Of a stretch of DNA of 64,000 nucleotides, positions 9,822 to 18,574 are shown piece by piece; position 1 is the stretch's first letter, and the number at the start of each line of letters is the position of its first letter. The notes beneath the pieces are model-generated. The model did no database searches and had not been told where the DNA came from. It saw only the letters and a program-made list of their open reading frames with translations. Position numbers and translations under genes: made by a program. The stretch spans positions 4,693 through 68,692 of the forward strand of contig JAILZY010000010.1 in the NCBI GenBank assembly GCA_023512255.1, given 5' to 3'. The DNA is from a bacterium. Its GTDB lineage: Bacteria; SZUA-182; DTGQ01.

Positions 9822-9934
9822 CCGTAATATCCAAGCATCTTCTAATATCCAAGCAGCCCTACTACCTTGCTCATCGTGAACTTGTCGATAAAAGGACGAA
9901 TAAGAATCAAAAAGGCAGTTACTTAAGGTTCAAG

Positions 9935-11707
9935 ATGAGGAAGGGTATGAAAATCGATCTAGGGCCATCAATACCGATCCAGCAATTGTCAAAAGCCATC
10001 CATAAGACACCGGAAGAAATTGAAAACTCTCTGCGGGGCAGGGGAAAAGTGCTCAGAGCTGGAGATGGCCTAAAGGTTGATCAGGCTATCTGGATTGCCG
10101 AGCAGGAGGGTTTTAGGGTCAGGATCTTGAGCCGGGGCAAGGAGGAGGCTCTATCCATAGAGCCGGAGAAAAAGTCGCTGATTCAGCCTCGGCCTCCGGT
10201 TGTAACAGTCATGGGGCATGTGGATCATGGCAAAACCGTTCTCCTTGATGCCATTCGGCATACTAACCTGGCTAGCCAGGAGCCGGGTGCTATAACCCAG
10301 CATATTGGAGCCTACAAAATTCATTTGCCGGGCGGAGATATTGTCTTTTTGGACACTCCTGGACATGAGGCCTTTGCAGCTATGAGGGCCAGAGGTGCCC
10401 AGCTGACAGATATTGTGGTCCTGGTTGTGGCCGCGGATGAGGGGGTTAAGCCTCAGACTATTGAGGCGGTGCAGCATGCCCAGGCGGCACGGGTTCCCAT
10501 AATCGTAGCTGTGAATAAGATCGACAAGCCCCAAGCCAATCCCGCTCGCGTCAGGGAGGAGCTAGCTCAATATGGGCTGATCCCTGAGGAGTGGCAAGGT
10601 GAGACCATTTATGTGGATATTTCGGCCAAGTATCATCAAAACCTGGATAAGCTGCTTGAGATGATTTTGCTTTTGTCTGAGATGATGGAACTTAAGGCTG
10701 ACCAGAGCAGAGCGGCTCGAGGAACGGTTTTAGAAAGTAGAATCGATCCGCAGCTTGGCCCGACAGCAACCGTCCTGGTTCAGGATGGAACCTTGAGGAT
10801 TCGGGATTTTTTTGTCTGCGGCCAGACCTTTGGCCGGGTTAGACTAATGATGAATGAGTGGGGCAAGCGGATGGAGACAGCTCCTCCTTCGACTCCGGTT
10901 CAGATTTCCTCCTTTTCTCAGGTCCCAAGAGCCGGTGATCCCTTTTTGGTTATCTCCGGCGAGAAAGAAGCTAGAAAACTGGCTGATCTAATTGGCAGGC
11001 AGGAGCAGGGGGCAAAGAGACTAAGACCAAGGCCAACCACTCTGGAGGAGGTTCAGCGGGAAATCCGAAAGGAGGCCATCCCTGAGCTGCCGATTGTTCT
11101 AAAAGTGGATGTTTACGGATCCTTGCAGCCCATTGTTCAGTCTTTGCAGAGCCTAGCCATCCCTGGGGCCAGGATAACCATAATTCATAGCGGAGTGGGA
11201 GCAATCAGCGAATCGGATGTACTCTTGGCCTCAGCGACTTCTGAACGCGGGATCATCATCGGCTTTAATGTCAAGCCAGACAGCAAAGCCGAGCTCCTTG
11301 CCCGTCAGGAGCGAGTCGACATCCGGCTATACAGTGTCATCTATGATTTGATCAATGAGGTTAGCAGACTGGCTCAAGGGCTGGTCATTCCCCGCTACCG
11401 GGAAGAGATTATTGGCCGGGGTGAGGTGATTCGGGTTTTCCACATTCCCAAGGTGGGTGTTGTAGCTGGCTGCCTTGTTCAGGAAGGGAAATTTGTCAAG
11501 GGCCGCCAGGGTAGAGTGATTCGCCGAGGGATTATTATCCACACCGGTGAGATCGTTTCCCTGAAGCACTATGATCAGTTTGTAGATGAAATTGGCCAGG
11601 GGAAGACCTGTGGTCTGATGCTATCTCGGGGGTTTACCCGCTATCAGGTCAAGGATCAGGTTGAAGTTTTTATCAGAGAAGAATTACCCAAAGGAGGAGA
11701 AGAGTGA
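9935..11707 (+). CDS. infB: Translation initiation factor IF-2, short form
   Basis: IF-2 is a GTPase that brings initiator tRNA to the ribosome. A short N-terminal domain (about residues 1-70) is followed by the G domain with G1 ([10 protein letters not shown]), G2 ([10 protein letters not shown]), G3 (DTPGHEAF) and G4 (NKID), then domains II-IV. At 590 residues it is far shorter than most bacterial IF-2 proteins, which carry long charged N-terminal extensions. The G5 region reads [10 protein letters not shown] instead of the usual SAKTGEG. It is also outside a nusA-rbfA context, so it may be a divergent second copy. ATG 9947 (MKIDLGPS), preceded by GAGGAAGG, is an alternative start. The preceding gap holds a tandem 13-bp duplication (9825-9855). 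Confidence 0.88.
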   Translation: MRKGMKIDLGPSIPIQQLSKAIHKTPEEIENSLRGRGKVLRAGDGLKVDQAIWIAEQEGFRVRILSRGKEEALSIEPEKKSLIQPRPPVVTVMGHVDHGKTVLLDAIRHTNLASQEPGAITQHIGAYKIHLPGGDIVFLDTPGHEAFAAMRARGAQLTDIVVLVVAADEGVKPQTIEAVQHAQAARVPIIVAVNKIDKPQANPARVREELAQYGLIPEEWQGETIYVDISAKYHQNLDKLLEMILLLSEMMELKADQSRAARGTVLESRIDPQLGPTATVLVQDGTLRIRDFFVCGQTFGRVRLMMNEWGKRMETAPPSTPVQISSFSQVPRAGDPFLVISGEKEARKLADLIGRQEQGAKRLRPRPTTLEEVQREIRKEAIPELPIVLKVDVYGSLQPIVQSLQSLAIPGARITIIHSGVGAISESDVLLASATSERGIIIGFNVKPDSKAELLARQERVDIRLYSVIYDLINEVSRLAQGLVIPRYREEIIGRGEVIRVFHIPKVGVVAGCLVQEGKFVKGRQGRVIRRGIIIHTGEIVSLKHYDQFVDEIGQGKTCGLMLSRGFTRYQVKDQVEVFIREELPKGGEE

Positions 11708-11820
11708 ACTTTCTGTTGAATAGAGCTGTTCGATGCCCTATAATAATCTAAGTTGCGCTCGAAATCATCGACCGCTTCTTTTCAAGTAAGAGAGGCTTCT
11801 TTTCAGGTAAGAAGAGAGGA

Positions 11821-12375
11821 TTGAGAGATTTGGCCAGGACAGAGAAAGAGGCTGATGAATACCTTGAGATTGTAAACCAGCAGGGAGAAATTGTAGGCCG
11901 CGCTCTGTGCTCTGTCTGCCACGGCCATCCTGAGCTGATTCACCGGGTGAGCCATGTTTTGGTGTTTAATGAGGCTGGCCTGATACTGCTGCAAAAAAGA
12001 TCGGCAAGCAAAGATATCCAACCTGGCAAATGGGACAGCTCTGTAGGCGGTCATCTAGCCATTGGCGAGACATTTGAGGAGGCGGCCTATCGGGAGATGG
12101 CGGAGGAGCTGTCCATTAGGAATGTTCCTATTTTTTTCTTGTATGATTATCTCATTCGAACCCCGATGGAAACAGAACTGGTGAGAACCTTCTCTTGCTG
12201 TTTTAACGGGCCGATCTTTTTCAATGAGGAGGAAATAGAAGAGGTGAGGTTCTGGGACCTTGAGTATCTTTACTCACAGATTGAGACAGACCTTTTTACT
12301 CCTCATCTAAGAGAAGAAATATACAGGTATTTTCCCTGGAAAAAGTTGATTAATCGATCATGGGAAAAGGAATGA
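11821..12375 (+). CDS. Nudix hydrolase
   Basis: The Nudix box is complete: GGHLAIGETFEEAAYREM followed by AEEL matches Gx5Ex7REUxEExGU except for the last glycine. The N-terminal EYLEIVNQQGEIVGRA and the overall length of about 180 residues resemble the YfcD / isopentenyl-diphosphate isomerase-like group, so the substrate could be a nucleotide or an isoprenoid diphosphate. No ATG is available near the start. TTG 11821 is directly abutted by GAGAGGA, so TTG 11830, nine bases after it, may be the true start. It is followed after 4 bases by the exonuclease-like gene and probably shares its transcript. The gap upstream contains a 21-bp tandem duplication (from 11774). Confidence 0.85.
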   Translation: MRDLARTEKEADEYLEIVNQQGEIVGRALCSVCHGHPELIHRVSHVLVFNEAGLILLQKRSASKDIQPGKWDSSVGGHLAIGETFEEAAYREMAEELSIRNVPIFFLYDYLIRTPMETELVRTFSCCFNGPIFFNEEEIEEVRFWDLEYLYSQIETDLFTPHLREEIYRYFPWKKLINRSWEKE

Positions 12376-12379
12376 GAAG

Positions 12380-13186
12380 ATGCTCTTTCATACATTTTTG
12401 CACATTCCGGGTGTTGGAGACCGAATCGAGCAGATGCTTTGGCGTAACCGTATCTTTACTTGGGATGATTTTCTTGAATCTCCACTCAGTCAACGGTTGG
12501 TTGGCCGAAGATACAGGACTATGGTGAAATACATCGAAAGATCGAAGCAGCATCAGGATAATGTTTACTTTTTTAAAAAACTCCTCCCCTCACGGGAGTT
12601 GTGGAGACTTTTCCATCACTTTCGTGAGCGGGCAGCCTGCCTCGACATCGAATCAATCTATGTCAATTCTTCTCATCAGGTTACGGTTATTGGTCTTTAT
12701 GGCCAAAACCAGATGAAAAGTTTTGTCAATGGACAAAATATTGAAGATTTTAAAGATGAAATCGCTCGCTATGACCTCCTGATCACCTATAACGGGGTCT
12801 GTTTCGATCTGCCGGTGTTACGACAGCAATTTAAGATGAGTTTCCCCCATGTTCATGTTGACCTGCGCTTTTTTCTAAAGCGCCTGGGGTATACTGGAGG
12901 GCTTAAGGGGATTGAGCGGGAATTTGGCATTATTCGGCCTGATGAGGTCAAGGGGCTTTCTGGCTATGATGCTGTTCTACTTTGGAAAAAGTATCAGAAG
13001 GGAAATCAGCAGGCGCTCTCTACCCTGCTGCAATATAATACCCATGATACTCAAAACCTGTACTACCTGATGGCCAGATCCTATGAGCTGATGTTCAGGA
13101 GAATCTTCGCCGGGCATGACCACAGCTTTACTCTGGGACCTGAAGAAACCACCATTGCTTGCCTGCCTACCTGTCGTCAGAGTTAA
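12380..13186 (+). CDS. YprB-like RNase H-fold exonuclease domain protein
   Basis: This 268-residue protein matches the RNase H-like exonuclease family (RNase_H_2, YprB type) of DEDD nucleases. Candidate metal ligands are Asp and Glu in CLDIESIY (about 88), Asp in YNGVCFDLPVLRQQ (about 140) and Asp in YNTHDTQNLYYL (about 225). A conserved HVDLRFFLKRLG block is also present. The N-terminal stretch IPGVGDRIEQMLW looks like a helix-hairpin-helix-type DNA contact. It probably processes nucleic acid ends, but the substrate is unknown. It converges on hisF with a 21-base gap. Confidence 0.8.
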   Translation: MLFHTFLHIPGVGDRIEQMLWRNRIFTWDDFLESPLSQRLVGRRYRTMVKYIERSKQHQDNVYFFKKLLPSRELWRLFHHFRERAACLDIESIYVNSSHQVTVIGLYGQNQMKSFVNGQNIEDFKDEIARYDLLITYNGVCFDLPVLRQQFKMSFPHVHVDLRFFLKRLGYTGGLKGIEREFGIIRPDEVKGLSGYDAVLLWKKYQKGNQQALSTLLQYNTHDTQNLYYLMARSYELMFRRIFAGHDHSFTLGPEETTIACLPTCRQS

Positions 13187-13207
13187 ACGGGGCCTTCATT
13201 TCAAAGA

Positions 13208-13966
13208 TCACATCCTTACTGGAATGCCCCGCTCTTTCAGATATGCCTTGGCTTGATGAATAGTATAGGTACGGTAGTGAAAGATAGAGGCGGCTAGCAC
13301 CGCATCTGCCCTGCCTTTGACTAAGGCCTGGTAGAGGTGCTCAAGGGTGCCTGCTCCGCCAGAGGCGATGACCGGGATATTTACCCCCTCAGACACGCTG
13401 CGAGTCAGCTCAAGGTCATATCCGGTTTGCTGTCCATCCTGATCCATACTGGTTAGGAGGATTTCGCCAGCTCCAAGGGATTCAACCTCCTTTGCCCAGT
13501 CCACGGCATCAAGCCCACGGGCCACTCGGCCGCCGTGAGTGTATACCTCCCAGGAGCAAGGCCCGCTCCTTTTGGCATCTATAGCTACCACAATGCACTG
13601 ACTGCCAAAGTATTCGGCTGCTTGGCGAACAAGCTGTGGGTTATCGACTGCTGAGGTATTGAGTGAAATTTTGTCCGCTCCAGCCTTCAACAGCCGCTCG
13701 ATATCTTTGAGGCTGCGGATTCCACCGCCAATGGTCAGGGGCATAAATACCATCTCAGAAGTCCTTCTGGCCACATCGATGATGATCTCCCGCTTCTCAT
13801 GCGAAGCGGTAATGTCTAAAAAGACAATCTCATCGGCTTCCTCAGCTTCATAAGTTTTGGCCACCTCAACCGGATCTCCCGCATCCCGCAGGTTAACAAA
13901 ACTGACCCCCTTGACTACCCGGCCATCCTTGATATCCAGACAGGGAATAATTCTTTTAGCTAGCAT
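13208..13966 (-). CDS. hisF: Imidazole glycerol phosphate synthase, cyclase subunit HisF
   Basis: HisF uses ammonia from HisH to convert PRFAR into imidazole glycerol phosphate and AICAR, in histidine and purine metabolism. The N-terminus [16 protein letters not shown] with the catalytic Asp and the second catalytic Asp in [10 protein letters not shown] are present. The phosphate-binding loops GGGIRS and ASGGAG are intact. The 252-residue length is typical. It is the last gene of the hisC-B-H-A-F cluster. The 48-base gap to hisA carries a 19-bp tandem duplication (near 13968-14005). Confidence 0.97.
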   Translation of the reverse strand: MLAKRIIPCLDIKDGRVVKGVSFVNLRDAGDPVEVAKTYEAEEADEIVFLDITASHEKREIIIDVARRTSEMVFMPLTIGGGIRSLKDIERLLKAGADKISLNTSAVDNPQLVRQAAEYFGSQCIVVAIDAKRSGPCSWEVYTHGGRVARGLDAVDWAKEVESLGAGEILLTSMDQDGQQTGYDLELTRSVSEGVNIPVIASGGAGTLEHLYQALVKGRADAVLAASIFHYRTYTIHQAKAYLKERGIPVRM

Positions 13967-14014
13967 AGAGATAATCTATCCTCTGAGAGATAATCCATCC
14001 TCTCTGGTCTGGTT

Positions 14015-14776
14015 TCAATGCTCCCAACAGGTTGGCCTAAAAGCTGGCTGATGATCTTGATATATCCTAATTGCCTCTTGCAAATTGATACTTCCGGTAT
14101 AGATTGCTTTGCCAATAATGACTCCCTCAAGACCCAGGGGCTCTAGCTCAGCCAGATTCTGAAGATCATTCATACTAGATATGCCGCCTGAGGCGATCAG
14201 TGGAATATTAATGTTTTCAACCATTTTTCTGATAGCTTCAATATTTGGCCCTTGCAAGGTACCGTCCGTTCTGATATCAGTAAAAATAATGTTTCTGACC
14301 CCCCAGCTCTCTATCTGTTGGCAGAACTCAAGAGCTTGTGACTGGGTCGTATCCTTCCATCCGTGAATAGCTATCCTACCATCCCTGGTGTCGATTCCAA
14401 CCGAGATCCGACCAGGGAATTCTTGGCACAGGCTCTTGACCTGCATGGGCTCAATAAAAGCGATTGTTCCGAGGATAACCCGATCGATCCCTGATTCCAA
14501 GAGCTTGCGAGCCATGGCTGAGGTCCTGATTCCACCGCCGAGCTCGATTGGAATATCAAGCTCCTGAACAATTTGCATAATGATAGAAAGATTCTGGGGA
14601 CTGCCTGAAAAAGCTCCATCCAGATCCACAATGTGGATAAGCTCAGCCCCCTGCTCTTGCCACCTCTTGGCAGTTTCCAGAGGAGAAGAGGAAAACACTG
14701 TTTTTTCCTCCTCTCTACCCTGATACAGCCGAACACATTCTCCTTTAACAAGGTCAATTGCTGGTATAATGAGCAT
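14015..14776 (-). CDS. hisA: ProFAR isomerase HisA
   Basis: HisA isomerises ProFAR to PRFAR, the substrate of HisF-HisH. The (beta/alpha)8 barrel shows the catalytic Asp in IIPAIDLVKGECVRL and a second Asp in VGIDTRDGRIA. The phosphate loops GGGIRT and ASGGISS are present. The length (253 residues) is normal. It lies 78 bases downstream of hisH in the his operon, a gap that includes a 17-bp imperfect tandem duplication near 14814-14846. HisA and HisF are homologous to each other but clearly distinct here. Confidence 0.97.
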   Translation of the reverse strand: MLIIPAIDLVKGECVRLYQGREEEKTVFSSSPLETAKRWQEQGAELIHIVDLDGAFSGSPQNLSIIMQIVQELDIPIELGGGIRTSAMARKLLESGIDRVILGTIAFIEPMQVKSLCQEFPGRISVGIDTRDGRIAIHGWKDTTQSQALEFCQQIESWGVRNIIFTDIRTDGTLQGPNIEAIRKMVENINIPLIASGGISSMNDLQNLAELEPLGLEGVIIGKAIYTGSINLQEAIRIYQDHQPAFRPTCWEH

Positions 14777-14854
14777 ATTCCCCCCAGAATTCTCTTACGA
14801 TAATTTTTGGGTCAATATCCATAATCGTAAATATCCATGAATCGTGAAATCCTG

Positions 14855-15454
14855 CTAGAGCTCAGCAAACGCTTTTAGGATCTTGAGCCCGCTTGATTGG
14901 CTTTTTTCCGGATGAAACTGAGTGGCAAACAAGGCACCCTGACTAATAACCGAGGGGAAGCAAATTCCATATTCGGTAGTAGCTGCAATGCAATCCGGAT
15001 CTTCTGGCTCCCCGTAATAGGAGTGAACAAAATAAAAGTACTCCCCTTGAGTGGAATTCCGTAGAAGGGGAATTGGTTTCTTAATATCAATGGAATTCCA
15101 GCCCATGTGAGGAACCTTAAGATTGATGGCAAATCGCTTTACCCTGCCAGCAATAATACCCAAACCTTGGGTTAGGCCAAACTCCTCGCTTTCCGAAAAG
15201 AGCAATTGCATCCCCAGGCAAATTCCCAAGATCGGCTTTCCTGCCTCTACTGCGTTATAAATCGGAGTGATCAGATTATAGCGCTCAAGGTTTCTCATCC
15301 CATCCCTGAAGGCTCCAACGCCAGGGAGAATCAGTTTGTGGGCTGATTGAATCTTTGCCCGATCACGGGTAACCACAGCCTTATGACCAACCTGCTCAAT
15401 CCCCTTTTGAATACTTCGCAGGTTTCCCATGTCAAAGTCGAGAATAGCGATCAT
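14855..15454 (-). CDS. hisH: Imidazole glycerol phosphate synthase, glutaminase subunit HisH
   Basis: HisH hydrolyses glutamine and passes ammonia to HisF. The class I amidotransferase nucleophile is in GICLGMQLLF (Cys about 79). The His-x-Glu pair is in ATQFHPEKSQ near the C-terminus. The N-terminal IAILDFDMGNLRS is standard, although most homologues have Y in place of F before DMGN. The 199-residue length is normal. Its ATG follows the hisB stop directly, so the two genes are probably translationally coupled. Confidence 0.96.
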   Translation of the reverse strand: MIAILDFDMGNLRSIQKGIEQVGHKAVVTRDRAKIQSAHKLILPGVGAFRDGMRNLERYNLITPIYNAVEAGKPILGICLGMQLLFSESEEFGLTQGLGIIAGRVKRFAINLKVPHMGWNSIDIKKPIPLLRNSTQGEYFYFVHSYYGEPEDPDCIAATTEYGICFPSVISQGALFATQFHPEKSQSSGLKILKAFAEL

Positions 15455-16039
15455 TTAAAGCTTACCCTTAGTGGACAAAACTCCATTCAGAGCTGGATTG
15501 ATGCGAGTAGCCTGGCTCAAAGCCCGGCCGAAGGCCTTAAATATGGCCTCGGCGATATGGTGAATGTTGCTTCCGTAAAAGAGATTGATATGTAGGGTAA
15601 TCATACTATTGCTGACAAAGGCCATAAAAAATTCTTTGAGCAGATCAATATCGAAATTTCCAACCATGCCGTGCATATTTACGTTATAGACTAGAACGGA
15701 ACGGGAGCAGATATCCAAAGCCACAGTAGCCAGGGCCTCATCCATTGGCAGCGTCGCTGCCCCATAACGCCTGATTCGACTTTTGTCCTCCAAAATTTGA
15801 CGAAAAGCAGTGCCAAAAGTTATGCCGATATCTTCTACAAGATGATGGTAGTCGACCTCAATATCTCCATTAGCTTGAAGTTTTACATTGAAAACACTAT
15901 GCTTGCACATTGAGGAGAGCATATGGTCCATAAAAGGAATGGAGGTGGCGATTTCATATTTCCCCTCCCCATCAAGTTCAAGCTCTAGTCGTATGTCCGT
16001 CTCGGTGGTTTTCCGCTCAATCTTTGTGTTGCGGCTCAT
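15455..16039 (-). CDS. hisB: Imidazoleglycerol-phosphate dehydratase HisB
   Basis: This is the monofunctional dehydratase (194 residues) without the histidinol-phosphatase domain of enterobacterial HisB. Metal-binding His motifs are seen in PFMDHMLSSM, VDYHHLVEDIG and NIHHIAEAIFKAFGRAL. Its presence means that a separate histidinol-phosphate phosphatase must be encoded elsewhere. It follows hisC by 93 bases and abuts hisH. Confidence 0.96.
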   Translation of the reverse strand: MSRNTKIERKTTETDIRLELELDGEGKYEIATSIPFMDHMLSSMCKHSVFNVKLQANGDIEVDYHHLVEDIGITFGTAFRQILEDKSRIRRYGAATLPMDEALATVALDICSRSVLVYNVNMHGMVGNFDIDLLKEFFMAFVSNSMITLHINLFYGSNIHHIAEAIFKAFGRALSQATRINPALNGVLSTKGKL

Positions 16040-16132
16040 AATATCTTATCCTTTTTATTACTACCGGAAATTTTATTTCTAACTTTGCATCTGCACTTTG
16101 TAAGTGCAAGTATAGCGCGTTTTGGCTTTTAT

Positions 16133-17221
16133 TCAAGCTGAAGATAAGATTTTCTTCAGTCCGTTCAAAAAACACTCACATTCCTCTCTAGTGCCGACTG
16201 TTACTCGAAAATGTCCTCTCAATCTTCCCTGGCTGCTAAAGCCTCGCACGAGAATCCCTTCCGCCAGCAGTTGCTCAAAAAATTTTTCAGCCTCCAAAGA
16301 GCGTACCTTAAAAAGAAGAAAATTAGCACTCGATGGGTAAACCCGCACCGCGCCGATATTCTTCATCTGCTCATACAACCAGTCCCTATTTTGCTTGATC
16401 TGAGCGATGCTCGGCTTGATAGCCTCTTTTTGAGATAGGGCGACTTTGGCTACAGTTTCAGACAGAATGTTAATATTGTAAGGGAGTTTTACCCTATTTA
16501 TATGTTGGATGATAACTGGGCCAGCCAGCAGAAAGCCCATCCTGATTCCGGCCAGACCAATCTTAGAGAGGGTGCGCAGTATAATCAGGTTGGGATGCTT
16601 GGGCAGAAGGTCAAGATAGTTGCTGTCAGCAAAATCAACATATGCCTCGTCAATACAGACGATGCCCGGAAACTGCTCAATAATTTCCTCAACCGCCAGC
16701 CGGGAAAAACAATTTCCCGTAGGATTGTTCGGCACAGCCAGAAAAATCAGATGGCCGGCCTGAGACAGACTATACATCCGCTCTCGCCAGAGGTCTGATA
16801 GAGCCAGATCAAAATCATCGGACAGGGGAATTTCTTCTACGTTTTCGCCCATAGATTTAGCAATTATCCGATACATGGCAAAGGAAGGATCAGGGACAAA
16901 AACCGTTTTCCCTGCTCCACCAAAGGTAACGATAATTGCCTGAATCAATTCATCTGACCCATTTCCAGGCAGGATCTGCTCTGCAGGCCACCCCCACTCT
17001 TTGGCCGCCATCTGACGCAGTTCCCAATAACTCGGATCAGGGTAGCGATTTAGGCGGGCCTGCTCAAGACTTTGAAAAATCTGTCTCATAATATCAGCAG
17101 GTAGTTCATATGGGCTCTCATTGGCATCCAGTTTGATTACTTTTGGGAAGACAGGAAGATCATAGGTTGAAGCTTGGCTCGGATCAACTCGCAGAAGTTT
17201 TTGAATATCAATTGATTTCAT
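16133..17221 (-). CDS. hisC: Histidinol-phosphate aminotransferase HisC
   Basis: This fold-type I PLP enzyme makes histidinol phosphate from imidazole acetol phosphate. The PLP lysine lies in RTLSKIGLAGIRMGF, and cofactor contacts are in PGNGSDELI and VPNNPTGNCF. The substrate-binding arginine near the C-terminus is within RVTVGTREE. The 362-residue length is normal. It is the first gene of the five-gene his cluster and has a good sigma-70-type promoter about 75 bases upstream. hisG, hisD, hisI and hisE are not in the window. Confidence 0.96.
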   Translation of the reverse strand: MKSIDIQKLLRVDPSQASTYDLPVFPKVIKLDANESPYELPADIMRQIFQSLEQARLNRYPDPSYWELRQMAAKEWGWPAEQILPGNGSDELIQAIIVTFGGAGKTVFVPDPSFAMYRIIAKSMGENVEEIPLSDDFDLALSDLWRERMYSLSQAGHLIFLAVPNNPTGNCFSRLAVEEIIEQFPGIVCIDEAYVDFADSNYLDLLPKHPNLIILRTLSKIGLAGIRMGFLLAGPVIIQHINRVKLPYNINILSETVAKVALSQKEAIKPSIAQIKQNRDWLYEQMKNIGAVRVYPSSANFLLFKVRSLEAEKFFEQLLAEGILVRGFSSQGRLRGHFRVTVGTREECECFLNGLKKILSSA

Positions 17222-17297
17222 GCAAATTTTTCCATACTACAAGAAGAGAGAAAAGCTTAACAAATAAAAACAGACAATTTAAATAAAAACAGATAAT

Positions 17298-17325
17298 TTT
17301 ATAATCAATTTTAGGAAGTTGTCAA
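17298..17325 (-). promoter_or_regulatory. Sigma-70-type promoter of the his operon
   Basis: Read on the minus strand, TTGACA (17325-17320) is followed after 16 bases by TATAAA (17303-17298). The predicted start near 17291 gives a leader of about 70 bases before hisC. I see no T-box, leader peptide or attenuator in that leader. A 19-bp A-rich tandem duplication lies at 17262-17299. Confidence 0.65.
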
Positions 17326-17437
17326 GAATTTTTGAACGGTAAAATTCACTCTTTTTAAGCGTGCACTCCTTTTGAGGGCGAATCTTTTCAAGTACTAAAA
17401 ATCTTAACTTTTGTGATCTTATATATCTGGACATCTC

Positions 17438-17472
17438 TGATGGAGGGGCCGTTTATTCGCCGCCCTCCATCA
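17438..17472 (-). terminator. Hairpin downstream of the receiver gene
   Basis: TGATGGAGGG and CCCTCCATCA form a perfect 10-bp stem around a 15-base loop, 40 bases past the receiver gene stop. There is no U-run, so termination would be weak or factor-assisted. A 13-bp tandem duplication (AAGATCAATTTCT) lies between it and the gene, at 17495-17520. Confidence 0.5.
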
Positions 17473-17511
17473 GCAGCCAGTGATCATTAAAGAAAAGATC
17501 AATTTCTAAGA

Positions 17512-17913
17512 TCAATTTCTCTGGAATATGCCAGAGGCAAAATATCGGTTTTGGCCTAGAACCTTGGCTACCATAATTTTTAACATCTCAATGTTCAGTG
17601 GCTTAGTAATATAATCAAAGGCTCCATCGTGCATAGCCTTGAGATAGGTTTCTAGCTCGCCAAATCCAGTCATGATAATGAACTGGATATCAGGGTGAAG
17701 ACTTTTTACCTCGCGCAGCAGCTCTAGTCCTCCCATGCAGGGCATGTTGATGTCGGTAATGATTAAATCAGGGGTAATCTCACGGACAATCTGCAGGGCT
17801 TCGCTTCCATTTTCAGCCACCATCACCTCATATCCCTCATCGGCCAGGATATCCTGCATAATGCTGCACATATTGGCTTCATCGTCAACAATCAAGATTC
17901 GCTTGGTATCCAT
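17512..17913 (-). CDS. Stand-alone receiver-domain response regulator
   Basis: This CheY-like single-domain protein has 133 residues. The acidic pair is in ILIVDDEANM, the phosphoacceptor Asp in LIITDINMPCMGG (about 54), the conserved Thr in FIIMTGFGE and the Lys in YITKPLNIEM. There is no output domain, so it probably acts by protein contact or in a phosphorelay. No histidine kinase is nearby. ATG at 17913 is the only early start in frame. Confidence 0.92.
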   Translation of the reverse strand: MDTKRILIVDDEANMCSIMQDILADEGYEVMVAENGSEALQIVREITPDLIITDINMPCMGGLELLREVKSLHPDIQFIIMTGFGELETYLKAMHDGAFDYITKPLNIEMLKIMVAKVLGQNRYFASGIFQRN

Positions 17914-18189
17914 AACGTTAGCCCCTTTGCATTAAGTAAGAATGTAATAGGTAATTGGTGGATTTCGCGTCTTTCCCAGTTTTCTTGATTTAAGAAAAGC
18001 AAATTGGATGCCAGGATTTTTGAGAGATCAAAAGAGGATGGTTTCCTATATAAGTCTTTGAAATATAATATTAATAACTCTTAACGCCAGATCTTAAGAT
18101 CAGGTGAAATTTCGCACAACTCTGACCAAATGTTTATCAATTCGCTCAATCATCTATATTACACACTACTAACAGGTCTTTTCGCTAAT

Positions 18190-18247
18190 AAAGTGCACAA
18201 TAAGGACGAAACAAGGTCCGCTCCTACAATTAGCTTATCTGCCCCTA
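18190..18247 (-). repeat. Dispersed GTAGGGGCGG-type repeat
   Basis: On the minus strand two consecutive segments ending in AATTGTAGG(A/G)GC are followed by GGACCTTGTTTCGTCC. The same arrangement (AATTGTAGGGGCGG, then CCCTTGTGTTCGCCC) occurs on the plus strand at 43846-43880. The flanking GTGCACTTTATTAGCG and AAAAGACC is shared with the repeat at 18271 and 51698. No gene is visible in this part of the 661-base gap (17914-18574). Confidence 0.5.
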
Positions 18248-18270
18248 CAATTTAACGTAATTGATATCCT

Positions 18271-18324
18271 GATAGCGTAATTTATTCGCTGCGCAACTTG
18301 TGTTAAGTACTTAGCAAAAGAACC
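18271..18324 (+). repeat. Dispersed ~50-bp repeat, copy 1
   Basis: The stretch begins GATAGCGTAATT, continues through CTGCGCAACTTGTG and ends TTAGCAAAAGAACC. A second copy with scattered differences lies at 51698-51748. Both sit in non-coding DNA downstream of minus-strand genes. The function is unknown. Confidence 0.6.
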
Positions 18325-18357
18325 TCTAAAACACCCTGCTGGTTAGGGGAGGTGTCC

Positions 18358-18440
18358 ACTGCCGCCTGTCCACTGCCACCTGCCACTCCTGCCCACTGCC
18401 GCCTGCCACTCCTGCTCACTGCCGCCTGCTCACTGCCGAT
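18358..18440 (+). repeat. Low-complexity CACTGCCGCCTG tandem repeats
   Basis: Units of CACTGCCGCCTG, CACTGCCACCTG and CCACTCCTGC alternate for about 80 bases. The array is bordered by two similar segments (ACACCCTGCTGGTTAGGG and ACAGCCTGCTTGGTGAGGG). No conserved coding frame is apparent; it looks like a slippage-prone array. Confidence 0.7.
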
Positions 18441-18464
18441 AAAACAGCCTGCTTGGTGAGGGAA

Positions 18465-18490
18465 GGTGGGAGATTTTTGAATCTCCCACC
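18465..18490 (-). terminator. Hairpin beyond the lipoprotein gene
   Basis: GGTGGGAGATT and AATCTCCCACC form a perfect 11-bp stem with a TTTG loop, 85 bases past the stop of the propeller lipoprotein gene. It lacks a U-run on either strand. It may limit transcript decay or read-through. Confidence 0.5.
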
Positions 18491-18574
18491 TCAAGTCTAA
18501 GAAATCGCATCTTAAATCGCACCTTCCTGCCGTGTGCTCTTTTTAGCACAATGACAGGCAACTACTAGCTTGGC

